A stretch of 64,000 bases of DNA from Solirubrum sp044628455 (GTDB lineage: Bacteria > Bacteroidota > Bacteroidia > Cytophagales > Hymenobacteraceae), in the NCBI RefSeq assembly GCF_044628455.1, contig NZ_JBIYZW010000001.1:1612001-1676000 (forward strand). Reading direction: 5' to 3'. Positions 1 through 8,731 of the stretch are shown piece by piece. A model generated the notes under the pieces. The model had not been told where the DNA came from. It saw nothing but the letters and a program-made list of their open reading frames with translations, and did not search any database. A program made the position numbers and the translations under genes. Each line of letters starts with the position of its first letter. The first letter of the stretch is position 1.

Positions 1-1
1 G

Positions 2-250
2 CTGCTCTACGCCGAAATGAAGCTCCCCGGCGAGGCCTGGCTGCAGTTCCGCATCGTGGGCAACGACGACGGCTCGCACACGCTGGAGCAGTTGGCCGCC
101 TTCCGCCCGCGCGGGCTGGCCGGGCGCCTGTATTGGTACGCGCTGGTGCCCTTCCACTTCGTCATCTTCAAGGGCATGGTGGAGAACATCGGGCAGTACG
201 GCGACCAGACCGCAACTCCGGTACGGCCTCAGCGTGCCAGCACCGGATGA
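2..250 (+). CDS. C-terminal fragment of SDR/DUF2867 family protein
   Basis: The left end of the window cuts this gene; only the last 82 codons are present. The fragment contains the motifs GEAWLQF, ATF-like AAFRPRGL and GRLYWYALVPFH, which I recognise as the C-terminal DUF2867 domain commonly fused to an NAD(P)-binding short-chain dehydrogenase domain. The Rossmann part would lie outside the window. Its stop is 13 bases from the end of the convergent DUF2905 gene. The biochemical role of this family is not established, so no function is proposed. Confidence in the family is moderate because only the tail is visible. Confidence 0.65.
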   Translation: MLYAEMKLPGEAWLQFRIVGNDDGSHTLEQLAAFRPRGLAGRLYWYALVPFHFVIFKGMVENIGQYGDQTATPVRPQRASTG

Positions 251-263
251 ATAGCTCCGGGGG

Positions 264-488
264 CTACAGCCGACGCCAAAGCCACAGCACCGCGCTCAAC
301 AGCAAGCTCACCAGCAGCATCGACGCCAGGGGCAGGTAGAAGCGGAAGCCCGGCCGCTCAATGCGGATGTCGCCGGGCAGGCGGCCAAACCAGCTCAGCC
401 AGCTGCCGCCGCCCAGCCAGATAATGCCGCCCAGCAAAGCCAGGCCAAGGCCGATGAGCACGAGCAGTTTGCCGAGTTGGGGAGGCAT
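264..488 (-). CDS. DUF2905 family small membrane protein
   Basis: A 74-residue protein with two hydrophobic segments, at about residues 7-26 and 50-70. They are separated by the conserved stretch GRLPGDIRIERPGFRFY, the signature I associate with DUF2905. Length and layout fit the family, which has no known function and is predicted to sit in the inner membrane. It starts 5 bases downstream of the stop of the preceding exported protein on the same strand, so it is probably the last gene of the topB operon. Confidence 0.75.
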   Translation of the reverse strand: MPPQLGKLLVLIGLGLALLGGIIWLGGGSWLSWFGRLPGDIRIERPGFRFYLPLASMLLVSLLLSAVLWLWRRL

Positions 489-493
489 AGTAG

Positions 494-1564
494 TTAGGGT
501 TTGAGGCGTTGCCAGCGCTGGGTTTTGCGTAGCTCAGCCAGCAACGTGTACAACCTGGCCAGACCGAAGGTGCCGTTCTCGCCCGCATCGGACACCCTGA
601 CGCACCGGCCGTCCCGATAGGCTAGCGTCAGCGTAGCATGGGGAACGTGGTTGACCGATGCTTGGTAGTACGGCTTTAGTTGAGCGGCATCCAGGTAGCT
701 CAACAACGTATTGATTTCGGCCATTTTCGCTTCGGTAACCCGGGTAGTCAGGTCTTCACAGATGGTTGGGCCTTCTACCTTCAGTACCGGCCCTTCACAT
801 GCCCGATAAGTTGCCGCTCTGTTGGCTTTTAGCACCAGCTTGAAGGTTAGATAGTCGTCGTAGGCAAAATCGTATTTATAGCTAAGGCTGTCGAGCGGCC
901 CATCCTGGCCGGGCCGCGGGTTGTACTCGATAAAGCCTCCGAAACGGTAAGTGAGCAGGAACGACTGTGCATCCCGGAGGCTATCAACCGTAATAATTGG
1001 CGGGTCAAAGTCCTGATACTGCAGCAGCGGCTGGCCCTGCCGATACACCACGCGGGCTATCGGTGCGTACCGCTCGTAGTCGCGACCCAGATTATCCAGC
1101 ACCAGCGAATCACCCATGTCCAGCAGGCAAACTACCGCACCGGTTTGCGGATAAGGGGCGCCTGAATTAAACACGCCGGTCACTACCAGATCAGGGCGGC
1201 AATTGCCATCCAAATCGGCCCGCTCCCAGGCGCGTACGCCCGCCTTGCGGTAGCGCCATGCCACCCGAGGGTCGAGCAGGCGCATCGCCGTATCAACGGT
1301 AAAGCGCTTGTGGTTATAGGTAGAGTCTACCGATGCCAGCAGTTGCTGTACCTGCGCCGACGTGCGCAAAGCCGCAATTCTTGATTGCTTCGGTGGAGCG
1401 AGAAGTACAGAGTCGGAGGTGACTACGGCCGACGGCGCATTCTGCGGCGCAGAGTCGGGCCGACAGGCGCTCAGCAGCAGGCCCGCAATGCAAGGAAAGG
1501 CTCGATACCAAACCGCAGCAGTAGCAAGCCGAGTTGTTCGTGCGCACAGCCAAGAGGATTTCAC
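494..1564 (-). CDS. Predicted lipoprotein, paralogue of the adjacent upstream gene
   Basis: I place the start at a GTG at 1564, because reading from there gives a basic N-terminus, a hydrophobic core and a lipobox ending LLLSAC at about residues 30-35. A longer reading to an ATG at 1633 would overlap the upstream gene and bury the signal peptide. The mature part has an acidic loop ADLDGNCRPDLVVTG that resembles one calcium-binding FG-GAP/VCBS loop, then FGGFIEYNPRP, and it ends with a conserved block around LTLAYRDGR and TQRWQ. The next gene upstream has the same three blocks in the same order, so the pair arose by tandem duplication. Function is unknown; an outer-membrane or periplasmic location is inferred from the signal. 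Confidence 0.7.
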   Translation of the reverse strand: MKSSWLCARTTRLATAAVWYRAFPCIAGLLLSACRPDSAPQNAPSAVVTSDSVLLAPPKQSRIAALRTSAQVQQLLASVDSTYNHKRFTVDTAMRLLDPRVAWRYRKAGVRAWERADLDGNCRPDLVVTGVFNSGAPYPQTGAVVCLLDMGDSLVLDNLGRDYERYAPIARVVYRQGQPLLQYQDFDPPIITVDSLRDAQSFLLTYRFGGFIEYNPRPGQDGPLDSLSYKYDFAYDDYLTFKLVLKANRAATYRACEGPVLKVEGPTICEDLTTRVTEAKMAEINTLLSYLDAAQLKPYYQASVNHVPHATLTLAYRDGRCVRVSDAGENGTFGLARLYTLLAELRKTQRWQRLKP

Positions 1565-1577
1565 GGTTACGCAAGCC

Positions 1578-2495
1578 TTATTGCTGCACCTCCTGCCAGT
1601 GCAGAGACTCACGCAAGGCCAGTATTTTCTCATAAAGCAGCTCCAGCCCCATTGAGCCTTCGCCGCCGTCGTCGTCTATTTGCTTGAAGCTGCCCTCGTA
1701 GGCCACCGTCAGATAATAATTCGCGTGATGGTTACCGCTCCGGGTATACGACGAGCGTTGGCGGGCTACTCCTGCATAGTTGACCAAGCCGTTCAAGGCT
1801 TCAAATTCCTCCTTTGCCAGCATAGCCACGCGGTTCTTTACCACGCCATCGGTTTCCTCGCGGCAAACGACAAAGCCGGAACGGGTGATGGTCAGATCGA
1901 CTTTCGTTGTGCTATGATACGACATAAAGTAAGTCAGGGCCACACTTTCAACCCGATGGACGGCCGGCCGAGCGTTGTGCTCTAGCAGCCCACCGTGCTT
2001 GTAAACCAACCGGTAGTGCCTGGACGGCCCCAGCGCGCCGCCGAACCGACGCGCATAGGATTTAGCCTCTATCAGCCTAGTGCCCCCTTCATTGGCAACG
2101 ACGGGAAGAAAGCAGTACTTACTGCCGGAATTGACCCTCCGGACGTGGTATTTGTCACTGCCAAACGCCATAACCAGCAGTACTTCCTGCCGGTTGTCGT
2201 CGCCGATTGCCAGCAGATCGGTGTGGCCGTTGCCGTCGAAGTCCGCTTTTACCCACGGCTGCACACTCCGCTTGCGCGCCTGGCATTTGCAGGCCCGATT
2301 GCGAATAGACAAGGTATCTGAAACAGTAACGCGGGAAAACTGCCCCGCCGTATCGGCGCCGTGAATCAACTCTTCCACCGCCTGCGCGGTGCTGATGCCG
2401 TCTATCCGGTTGCCACCAGGCTGCTGCGCGAGGCTGCTGCGGGCCACCGCGCACAGCGCCAGCAGCGCGAACAACCAGGTAGCCGGGCTTCTCAC
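1578..2495 (-). CDS. Predicted exported protein with DxDGNG loop
   Basis: A 305-residue protein that starts with GTG; the bases GTGA overlap the TGA stop of topB, which suggests translational coupling. Residues 1-23 form a typical signal peptide ending SSLAQ. The mature part has the loop KADFDGNGHTDLLAIGDD, close to a single FG-GAP/VCBS calcium loop, then HGGLLEHNARP, and a C-terminal block LTVAYEGSFKQIDDDGG. The same blocks occur in the downstream lipoprotein. No enzymatic motif was recognised. It is exported but lacks a lipobox cysteine, so the two paralogues may occupy different places in the envelope. Confidence 0.75.
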   Translation of the reverse strand: MRSPATWLFALLALCAVARSSLAQQPGGNRIDGISTAQAVEELIHGADTAGQFSRVTVSDTLSIRNRACKCQARKRSVQPWVKADFDGNGHTDLLAIGDDNRQEVLLVMAFGSDKYHVRRVNSGSKYCFLPVVANEGGTRLIEAKSYARRFGGALGPSRHYRLVYKHGGLLEHNARPAVHRVESVALTYFMSYHSTTKVDLTITRSGFVVCREETDGVVKNRVAMLAKEEFEALNGLVNYAGVARQRSSYTRSGNHHANYYLTVAYEGSFKQIDDDGGEGSMGLELLYEKILALRESLHWQEVQQ

Positions 2496-5038
2496 GCTTT
2501 CTGCTCAAACACAAACTTTACCTCGCCCTCGGCGCTGATTTCCAGGGCGGCCTCAAACTTTTGCCCCGTGCGCTGGGAGGTGAAGCCGCGGATGACGTCG
2601 GACTTGCCGCGGCGCAGCAGCTTGGCCACCTGCGCATCGGTGAGGGGGCGGCCGCAGAGCTCCAGGGGCACGCGGAACTGGCAGTCTTCGCGGAAGCGCG
2701 AGCAGCCCCAGGCGGTTTTGCCCTTGAGCATGGTGCCCAGCCGGCACACCGGGCAGGGAATCTGCTGAGGCTTGTCGTCGGTGGCGGGCTTGCTTTCGGC
2801 GGCGCGCAGCAGCTCGGGCTGGTGCTGGGCGTTCAGACCAATGGCCGCGTCGAACTTGGCGCCCAGGTCGTCGATGAAGCCCTTCATCACCGGGGTGCGG
2901 CCCTTGCTGAGCAGGGCTTTCACTTGCGGGTCGGTGAGCTTCTTGCCCTCGACCACCGGCGCAAGGCGAAACGCGCAGCCCTCTTTCCAGCGCGAGCAGC
3001 CCAGGGCGGTTTTGCCGCGCAGCACGTGGCCCTGCTGGCAGGCCGGGCAGAGGCCCAGGGCACCCTCGGGTAGAGGGCCGGCCGGCGCGGTGGGCTTGGC
3101 CGGGGCCGGTTTGCTGCCGCCATTTTTGCCGGCGGTAGCAGCTACCTCGGCGGGGGTGGGCGGCGGGGCCGTCATGCGGGCGCGGTCCTGCTTGACTTCC
3201 AGCACCATCTCGCGCACCAGCGCCTTCAGCTCGTCCAGAAACACGTCGGGCTCCAGGTTGCCGCCCTCAATCTGGCGCAGCTTCCGCTCCCACTGCCCCG
3301 TCAGCTCGGCCGATTTCAGGGTAGGGTTGCGAATCAGGCCGATCAGCTCGACGCCGGTCTGGGTGGGCACGATGCGCTTCTTCTCGCGCTGAATGTAGCC
3401 GCGCTTGAACAGGGTCTCGATGATGGCCGCGCGGGTGGAGGGCCGGCCAATGCCGTTTTCCTTCATGGCCTGGCGCAGCTCCTCGTCGTCCACATTGCGG
3501 CCGGCGGTTTCCATGCCGCGCAGCAGCATGGCCTCGGTGTACTCGCGCGGGGGCTGGGTTACTTTCTGGTCGAGGCGCGGCTTGTGCGGGCCGCTTTCGC
3601 CTTTCTCAAACGCGGGCAGCACGGTGCTCACCACGTCGTCGTCGCCCTCGCCGGGCTTAGCGGTGCTGGGGGCCTGCTGCTGGGTGGGGTCGCCGTACAC
3701 CACGCGCCAGCCGGGCGACAGAATCTGGCGGCCGCGCACGCGGAACGGGTGCCCGGCGGCCTCGGCCGTCACGGTGGTGTTCGATACTTCGCAGTCGGGG
3801 TAAAACGCGGCCAGAAAGCGGCGCACGATGATGTCGTACACCGCGTGCTCGGTGCCGCCCAGGCCCTGGGCCGCCGCGCCCGTCGGGATGATGGCGTGGT
3901 GGTCGGTAACCTTGTTGTTGTTGAAGACCTTGGCCGACTTGCGGATTTTGGCGGCCAGCAGCGGCTGGGTGAGGCTGTGGTAGGCGCTCAAGCCCTGCAG
4001 AATACCGGGAATCTTGGGGTACTGGTCGTCGGGCAGGAAGGTGGTGTCGACGCGCGGGTAGCTGACCACCTTCTTCTCGTAGAGGCCCTGCACGGTTTTG
4101 AGCGTGTCTTCGGCCGAAAGGCCCAGCTGGTTGTTGCACTGCACCTGCAAGGAGGTTAGGTCGAACAACGCGGGCGGCGACTCCAGGGCCTTCTTGATTT
4201 CGACGCCGGTGATGGTGAGCGGCGCATCTTTCACCGCCGCCATAGCCGCATCGGCCTCTTCCTGGCTCACGAAGTAGCCGCGGGCTTTCAGGCGGGCCTT
4301 CTCGTCGGGCTCGTCGTCCTCGGCCTTGCCTTTTTTGGGCGGGGCCACGTGGCTGAACATGGTGCCGCGGTACTCGGTGCGCAGCACCCAGTAGGGCTCG
4401 GGCTTGAAGTTCTGAATTTCGTGGTAGCGGTCCACCAGCAAAGCCAGCGTGGGCGTTTGCACCCGGCCCAGGCTGAGCACCTGCCCGCGGCCCTGGGCGT
4501 ACTTGAGCGTGAACAGGCGCGTGGCGTTCAGGCCCAGCAGCCAGTCGCCGATGGCGCGGCTCTTGCCGGCCAGGTACAGGCGGTCGAATTCCTTGCCGTC
4601 GCGCAGGTTCTGGAAGCCTTGGCGGATGGCTTCCTCGGTGAGCGAGGAAATCCAGAGGCGCTTGAAGGGCTTGCGGTACTTGGCCTCGGTGAGCACCCAG
4701 CGCTGAATCACCTCGCCTTCCTGCCCGGCGTCGCCGCAGTTGATGACCTCGTCGGCCTCGGCCAGCAGGCGCTTGATAGTGTTGAACTGCTTTTTGACGC
4801 CCTCGTCCTGCATCAGCTTGATGCCGAACTGCTCGGGCAGCATGGGCAAGTCGTGAATGCTCCAGCGCTTCCACTCGGGCTGGTAGTCCTGGGGCTCCTT
4901 CAGGGTGCAGAAGTGGCCGAAGGTCCAGGTAACCTGGTAGCCGTTGCCCTCGAAGTAGCCATCCATGCGCAGGCGGGCGCCGAGCACGTTGGCAATTTCA
5001 CGGGCGACGCTGGGTTTTTCGGCAATGCAGACTTTCAC
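2492..5038 (-). CDS. topB: DNA topoisomerase III
   Basis: Type IA topoisomerase that relaxes and decatenates DNA through a single-strand break. From the GTG at 5038 the protein begins MKVCIAEKPS, the canonical start of the Toprim domain with Glu7. An in-frame ATG at 5098 would add 20 residues unlike the family. The second Toprim motif is GDAGQEGEV (about 102-110), with Gln where many relatives have Arg. The catalytic tyrosine is in VVSYPRVDTTF (about Tyr327), preceded by SLGRVQTPTLALL. After an Ala/Pro-rich linker, the C-terminus has two copies of a topoisomerase C-terminal repeat, each with CPxC and a GCSR motif, ending in a GF-containing segment. Length of about 848 residues fits TopB with duplicated C-terminal repeats. 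Confidence 0.95.
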   Translation of the reverse strand: MKVCIAEKPSVAREIANVLGARLRMDGYFEGNGYQVTWTFGHFCTLKEPQDYQPEWKRWSIHDLPMLPEQFGIKLMQDEGVKKQFNTIKRLLAEADEVINCGDAGQEGEVIQRWVLTEAKYRKPFKRLWISSLTEEAIRQGFQNLRDGKEFDRLYLAGKSRAIGDWLLGLNATRLFTLKYAQGRGQVLSLGRVQTPTLALLVDRYHEIQNFKPEPYWVLRTEYRGTMFSHVAPPKKGKAEDDEPDEKARLKARGYFVSQEEADAAMAAVKDAPLTITGVEIKKALESPPALFDLTSLQVQCNNQLGLSAEDTLKTVQGLYEKKVVSYPRVDTTFLPDDQYPKIPGILQGLSAYHSLTQPLLAAKIRKSAKVFNNNKVTDHHAIIPTGAAAQGLGGTEHAVYDIIVRRFLAAFYPDCEVSNTTVTAEAAGHPFRVRGRQILSPGWRVVYGDPTQQQAPSTAKPGEGDDDVVSTVLPAFEKGESGPHKPRLDQKVTQPPREYTEAMLLRGMETAGRNVDDEELRQAMKENGIGRPSTRAAIIETLFKRGYIQREKKRIVPTQTGVELIGLIRNPTLKSAELTGQWERKLRQIEGGNLEPDVFLDELKALVREMVLEVKQDRARMTAPPPTPAEVAATAGKNGGSKPAPAKPTAPAGPLPEGALGLCPACQQGHVLRGKTALGCSRWKEGCAFRLAPVVEGKKLTDPQVKALLSKGRTPVMKGFIDDLGAKFDAAIGLNAQHQPELLRAAESKPATDDKPQQIPCPVCRLGTMLKGKTAWGCSRFREDCQFRVPLELCGRPLTDAQVAKLLRRGKSDVIRGFTSQRTGQKFEAALEISAEGEVKFVFEQKA

Positions 5039-5189
5039 TTCTCTCGGCTTCTGATTCAGGCCGCCAGCATTGGGCACCGGCAGCCAGGGAATCAACAAAG
5101 ATAAGCCGGGAAAAAGTCGGTTGGGACGGGCGAAGTTGGGAAAGCGGACTGGCCCTCCGGCCGCCAGCAGCGTAGCGCCCTAGCCCTAG

Positions 5190-5744
5190 CTACCGCTCCC
5201 CGTCGGCGTACCCGCGGGCCAGTTCCCGCTGCAGCTGCTCGATGCCGTGGATGACGCCCGTGAACTCGGCCGCGCCGAACCGCTCCTGGTACTGGCGGTA
5301 CTGGCGCAGCAGCTTGTCGAGCACCTGCTGGGTTTCGGCGCCGTAGCCCTGCTGGCCCACGCACAGCAGCGCGTCGAAGAGCAGCGCCTTGATGTAGTCG
5401 AGCCGCTGCACCGACCAAGCCAGGCACAGGGCCGTGATGACCTCGCGCCGAAAGCCGGGGGCACGCTTCATGCGGCGCTTCCACTCGTTGTGCTGCACCT
5501 TGTGGGTCATGTACACCACCGCGTCGTTGTCGCCCTGAAACGCCTTATTGAGCGTGCCCTGGGCCGTGCGCCAGTCCTTGTACTGGGTGGTGAGGTAGGC
5601 TACCAGCGGAATCAGCAAAGCCAGCAGCGGCAAATAGCCCTTCGCTGCCTGCAAACCGCCCGGCTCGCTCGCCGCTGGGGCGGCCGCCTGCGCCAGGGCG
5701 GGCGAGGCCAGCATCGAAAGCAATAAGGCCGGAATCCGGGTCAT
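5190..5744 (-). CDS. Hypothetical exported or membrane-anchored protein
   Basis: I chose the ATG at 5744, because it gives MTRIPALLLSMLASPALAQ, a clear signal peptide; an ATG 36 bases upstream would hide it. A hydrophobic segment follows at about residues 35-53 (LPLLALLIPLVAYLTTQ). A largely helical soluble part comes next, with EWKRRMKRAPGFRREV and many charged and Gln residues. No family was recognised. It is on the same strand as topB, with a gap of about 150 bases, so co-transcription is possible but not shown. Confidence 0.6.
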   Translation of the reverse strand: MTRIPALLLSMLASPALAQAAAPAASEPGGLQAAKGYLPLLALLIPLVAYLTTQYKDWRTAQGTLNKAFQGDNDAVVYMTHKVQHNEWKRRMKRAPGFRREVITALCLAWSVQRLDYIKALLFDALLCVGQQGYGAETQQVLDKLLRQYRQYQERFGAAEFTGVIHGIEQLQRELARGYADGER

Positions 5745-5964
5745 ACGGGCAGTGGAGAGCTGCCCTTCGGGCGGGGCCACATGCCGGCCCAGCAGCTCTC
5801 AGGCCGCGAAGATACGCCCGTCGGCCGGCTTGCGCCGCGCCCGCCCGGCCCCTGACCACTCCCGCCCCGGGGCCGCGAAAAGTGAACGGCAATGGAACGC
5901 TTTGCGGGCCAATAATGGTACCTTATACTACTCTTGGTCGAATCAGCTTCCCCAGCCAGTCGCC

Positions 5965-6759
5965 ATGGATGTTCTGAAACGCAACAACGTCACCGTAATG
6001 GGCCAGGGCCAGCAGACCCTGGTTCTTGCCCACGGCTTCGGCTGCGACCAGAACATCTGGCGCTTCGTAACCCCGCGTTTTCTGGCCACCCACCGCCTGG
6101 TGCTCTACGACCACGTGGGCGCCGGCGGCTCGCAGCTGACGGCCTACAGCCCCTACAAGTACGGGCAGCTGGAAGGCTACGCCGACGACCTGCTCGACAT
6201 CTGCCGGGCGCTGAACCTCGAGCGCGTGGTGGGCGTGGGCCACTCCGTGGGCGCCATGATTACCATGCTCGCGGCCATGCAGGCGCCCGAGTGCTTCGAG
6301 CGGCTGGTGCTGGTTACGCCTTCGCCCTGCTACATCAACGAGCCGGGATACGTGGGCGGCTTCGAGCGGACCGAGCTGGAAGAGCTGCTGAAGCTGATGG
6401 ATGACGACTACCAGCACTGGACGCAGGTGGTGGCCCCGCTCATCGTGGGCAACCCCGCCCAGCCCGAGCTTTGGGAAGAGCTGGCCGCCAGCTTTTGCCG
6501 CACCGACCCCACCATTGCCCGGCAGTTTGCCCGCGTCACCTTCTTGTCGGACAACCGCAGCGACCTGCCGCGCCTGCGCACGCCCTCGCTCATCCTGCAG
6601 TGCCGCGACGACCTCATTGCCCCGCCCGAAGTAGGTCACTACCTGCAGCAGCACCTGCGCGGGTCGCAGCTGGTCACGCTCGATGCCACTGGCCACTGCC
6701 CCCACCTGAGCGCACCGCTGGCTACCGTAGCGGCGCTGGAAGACTACCTGCTCGACTAA
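5965..6759 (+). CDS. RsbQ-like alpha/beta hydrolase
   Basis: The ATG at 5965 gives a 264-residue protein beginning MDVLKRNNVTVMG, matching the usual length and start of RsbQ-type hydrolases. Visible motifs are the oxyanion region LAHGFGCDQNIW, the nucleophile elbow GVGHSVGA (Ser94), an acidic residue in QCRDDLIAP (Asp215 or 216) and the general base in TGHCPHLS (His244). RsbQ relatives act with PAS-type regulators in stress signalling or hydrolyse small ligands, but no rsbP-like partner lies nearby, so the substrate is unknown. It is convergent with the downstream gene and separated from it by about 90 bases. Confidence 0.85.
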   Translation: MDVLKRNNVTVMGQGQQTLVLAHGFGCDQNIWRFVTPRFLATHRLVLYDHVGAGGSQLTAYSPYKYGQLEGYADDLLDICRALNLERVVGVGHSVGAMITMLAAMQAPECFERLVLVTPSPCYINEPGYVGGFERTELEELLKLMDDDYQHWTQVVAPLIVGNPAQPELWEELAASFCRTDPTIARQFARVTFLSDNRSDLPRLRTPSLILQCRDDLIAPPEVGHYLQQHLRGSQLVTLDATGHCPHLSAPLATVAALEDYLLD

Positions 6760-6851
6760 GCACCGCCCCTCATTCCTGAGCCTGCCGCCCGAAGGTGGCG
6801 GCGGCCCTGGCAGTACCCGACGCGGCCGGCTGGCTGCGCCGGGCACCGCAC

Positions 6852-7745
6852 TCACAGCTTCAACTGGCGCAGCAGCTCGTCGTTGGTCAGGGAATAATCC
6901 GTTAGCTCGCTGCCGTCGCTGTAGGGCGCGGCCACGCGGTAGGCCGGGCGGCTGAAGCGCACGTAGTCGGCATACAGGGCCAGGTCGGGCTGGCCGTTGG
7001 TGACCACGGTGGTGTTGAAGCGCTGCGGGTCGTTGTGCAGCGGCCGGGCCGAGTTCCAGTCGGTGTAGGCGTTCAGACCCACCTGCAGGGTACGGGGCAG
7101 GTCGCGGCGGTGAAACCGCTCGTGCACTTGCCAGGGTTGGCCCTCGTAGCGGTACAGCAGCACGAAGGCCGAGCGCACCCGCAGAATGCCCAGCTCGACC
7201 CAGCCCGTTTTAGCCGGCCGCAGCTTCAGGTTGGAGCGGCTGTTCACCGTGCTTTTCGACTCGAACACGAACTGGTTGACGGGCTCGGCCACTCCAGCGG
7301 TCAGAAACAGCCAGTTCTCGCCGCCCGGCTGCCAGCTGGCGGGCGTCACGGCCGGGCGGGCCTCGCGCACCATCAGCCCGGCCAGCGACCAGGCCGCCTT
7401 GGGCAACTCGGTGGTTTTGCCCGTCACGTGCACGCGCGAAGTCACCAGAAAGTCGCCGGTTACTTCCTGGTAGAGGTAGGTGCCGTGGAAGTCGGCGTAC
7501 CAGCCGCTGGTGGTGGGCGCCAGGTACAGCTGGCCCCGGGCGGTCTGGTTCACGTCGAGGCGCTGCACCATGCTGGGCCAGCCCTCGGCCTGGTGAAACT
7601 GCCGCCAGCGGCTCAGGCTGCCGGCATCGTTGAATTCGTCGCTGAGCGCGGCCAGGTCGTCGGGGGCGTCGGCGGCGGGAGCAAGAGTCGGGGTGGGCAG
7701 CCACAGCGCGGCGGCCAGGGCCCACAGGCCAAGGGAAGCAAGCAT
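6852..7745 (-). CDS. Exported protein with concanavalin-like (DUF1349-type) fold
   Basis: The ATG at 7745 begins a signal peptide, MLASLGLWALAAALWLP, and was preferred over ATGs at 7811 and 7859 that add a non-hydrophobic leader. The mature protein opens with LSDEFNDAGSLSRWRQFHQ, the typical first strand of laminin-G/concanavalin-like domains that wrap secreted glycans or act as beta-sandwich modules. It continues with TGDFLVTSRVHV, SLAGLMVREARP and the late motif LQVGLNAYTDWN. These are features of DUF1349-like proteins, which often accompany glycoside-active enzymes. No catalytic residues could be assigned. It is probably periplasmic or secreted. Confidence 0.65.
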   Translation of the reverse strand: MLASLGLWALAAALWLPTPTLAPAADAPDDLAALSDEFNDAGSLSRWRQFHQAEGWPSMVQRLDVNQTARGQLYLAPTTSGWYADFHGTYLYQEVTGDFLVTSRVHVTGKTTELPKAAWSLAGLMVREARPAVTPASWQPGGENWLFLTAGVAEPVNQFVFESKSTVNSRSNLKLRPAKTGWVELGILRVRSAFVLLYRYEGQPWQVHERFHRRDLPRTLQVGLNAYTDWNSARPLHNDPQRFNTTVVTNGQPDLALYADYVRFSRPAYRVAAPYSDGSELTDYSLTNDELLRQLKL

Positions 7746-7839
7746 GAAACGGAGCGTAGAGGTTCGGCTCAGAAGACTACCCAGGCTCCGGGGCGTTGCA
7801 GCAGCCGGCATCACACGATGATGTGAGCCTGCCCCAAAA

Positions 7840-7877
7840 CCGAAAAACCTCCGGACCATGGGTGCCGGAGGTTTCGG
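7840..7877 (-). terminator. Rho-independent terminator after the carbonic anhydrase gene
   Basis: A 10-bp perfect stem (AAACCTCCGG at 7845-7854 paired with 7865-7874) with a 10-base loop. Read on the minus strand it is followed by TTTTTCGGTTTT-type sequence. It lies about 85 bases past the stop of the carbonic anhydrase gene and so probably ends the sulP-can transcript. Confidence 0.65.
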
Positions 7878-7957
7878 GGCTGGGTGGGTGAGCTATGAAA
7901 CCCGCCAAGCCAGGACATTTCGGGGCCTTGCCGCGGCGCGCGGGGCTGGCCGGCGGC

Positions 7958-8677
7958 TTATTTCGCGGCCGACTTGGGCTGGTGGTTGGTCGACGACTCC
8001 GCCAGCGCGGCTTCAACCTCCTGAACGGGCTCCTTGGCCGCCTTGGCGCGCTCGGGGGCGTTCATGGCGTAGATGTGCTGCAGCTGGTCGATGTCCTCGG
8101 TCTGCACCTGCAGATCTTTCAGCAGGCCTTCGCGCAGGTCGTATACCAGTCCGTAGAGTTTGGGCGGGTTGGAACCGCGGCGGGCGTTCTGGATGATGTT
8201 GGTTTTGGCCAGGTTGCGCACCTGCTCAATCACGTTCAGCTCCACCAGCCGGCGCAGGCGTTGCTCTTCGTCGCTGATGCGCAGCAGCTGCGTCTCGTGC
8301 AGGCGAATCACGTCCTTGATGTTGGTCAGCCAGTTGTCGATGAGGCCGAACTGCTTGTCGGAAGCCGCCGCCGCCACGCCGCCGCAGCCGTAGTGGCCCA
8401 CCACCATCACCACTTCCACTTTCAGTACTTCCACCGCGTACTGCAGCACCGAGAGCATGTTCATGTCGGTGTGCACCACCAGGTTGGCAATGTTGCGGTG
8501 CGTGAACATTTCGCCGGGGCCGGTGCCGGTGATGCCGCTGCCGGGTACGCGGGAGTCGGAGCAGCCGATGAACAGGTAGCGCGGCTTCTGCCCGATGGCC
8601 AGCTTCTCGAAGTATTGCGGATCCTTGGCAAGCTGCTCTTTTACCCAGCGGCGGTTGCCTTCCATGATTCGTTGCAT
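7958..8677 (-). CDS. can: Beta-class carbonic anhydrase
   Basis: Interconverts CO2 and bicarbonate. The zinc site of the beta class is complete: Cys39 with the Asp41/Arg43 dyad in GCSDSRVP, and His95 and Cys98 in GHYGCGG. The protein has 239 residues with no signal peptide, so it should be cytoplasmic. The final 30 residues are Ala/Glu-rich and unlike the core. It follows the SulP transporter on the same strand with a gap of about 54 bases. Pairing of a SulP permease with a beta carbonic anhydrase is a recurrent arrangement, which suggests bicarbonate uptake and CO2 hydration for anaplerotic carboxylation or pH control. Confidence 0.93.
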   Translation of the reverse strand: MQRIMEGNRRWVKEQLAKDPQYFEKLAIGQKPRYLFIGCSDSRVPGSGITGTGPGEMFTHRNIANLVVHTDMNMLSVLQYAVEVLKVEVVMVVGHYGCGGVAAAASDKQFGLIDNWLTNIKDVIRLHETQLLRISDEEQRLRRLVELNVIEQVRNLAKTNIIQNARRGSNPPKLYGLVYDLREGLLKDLQVQTEDIDQLQHIYAMNAPERAKAAKEPVQEVEAALAESSTNHQPKSAAK

Positions 8678-8731
8678 AGTCTGCAGAAGAGAGAGTAGTG
8701 AGGGAAATTGTAAGCGGGTGTCGCGCCGGCC

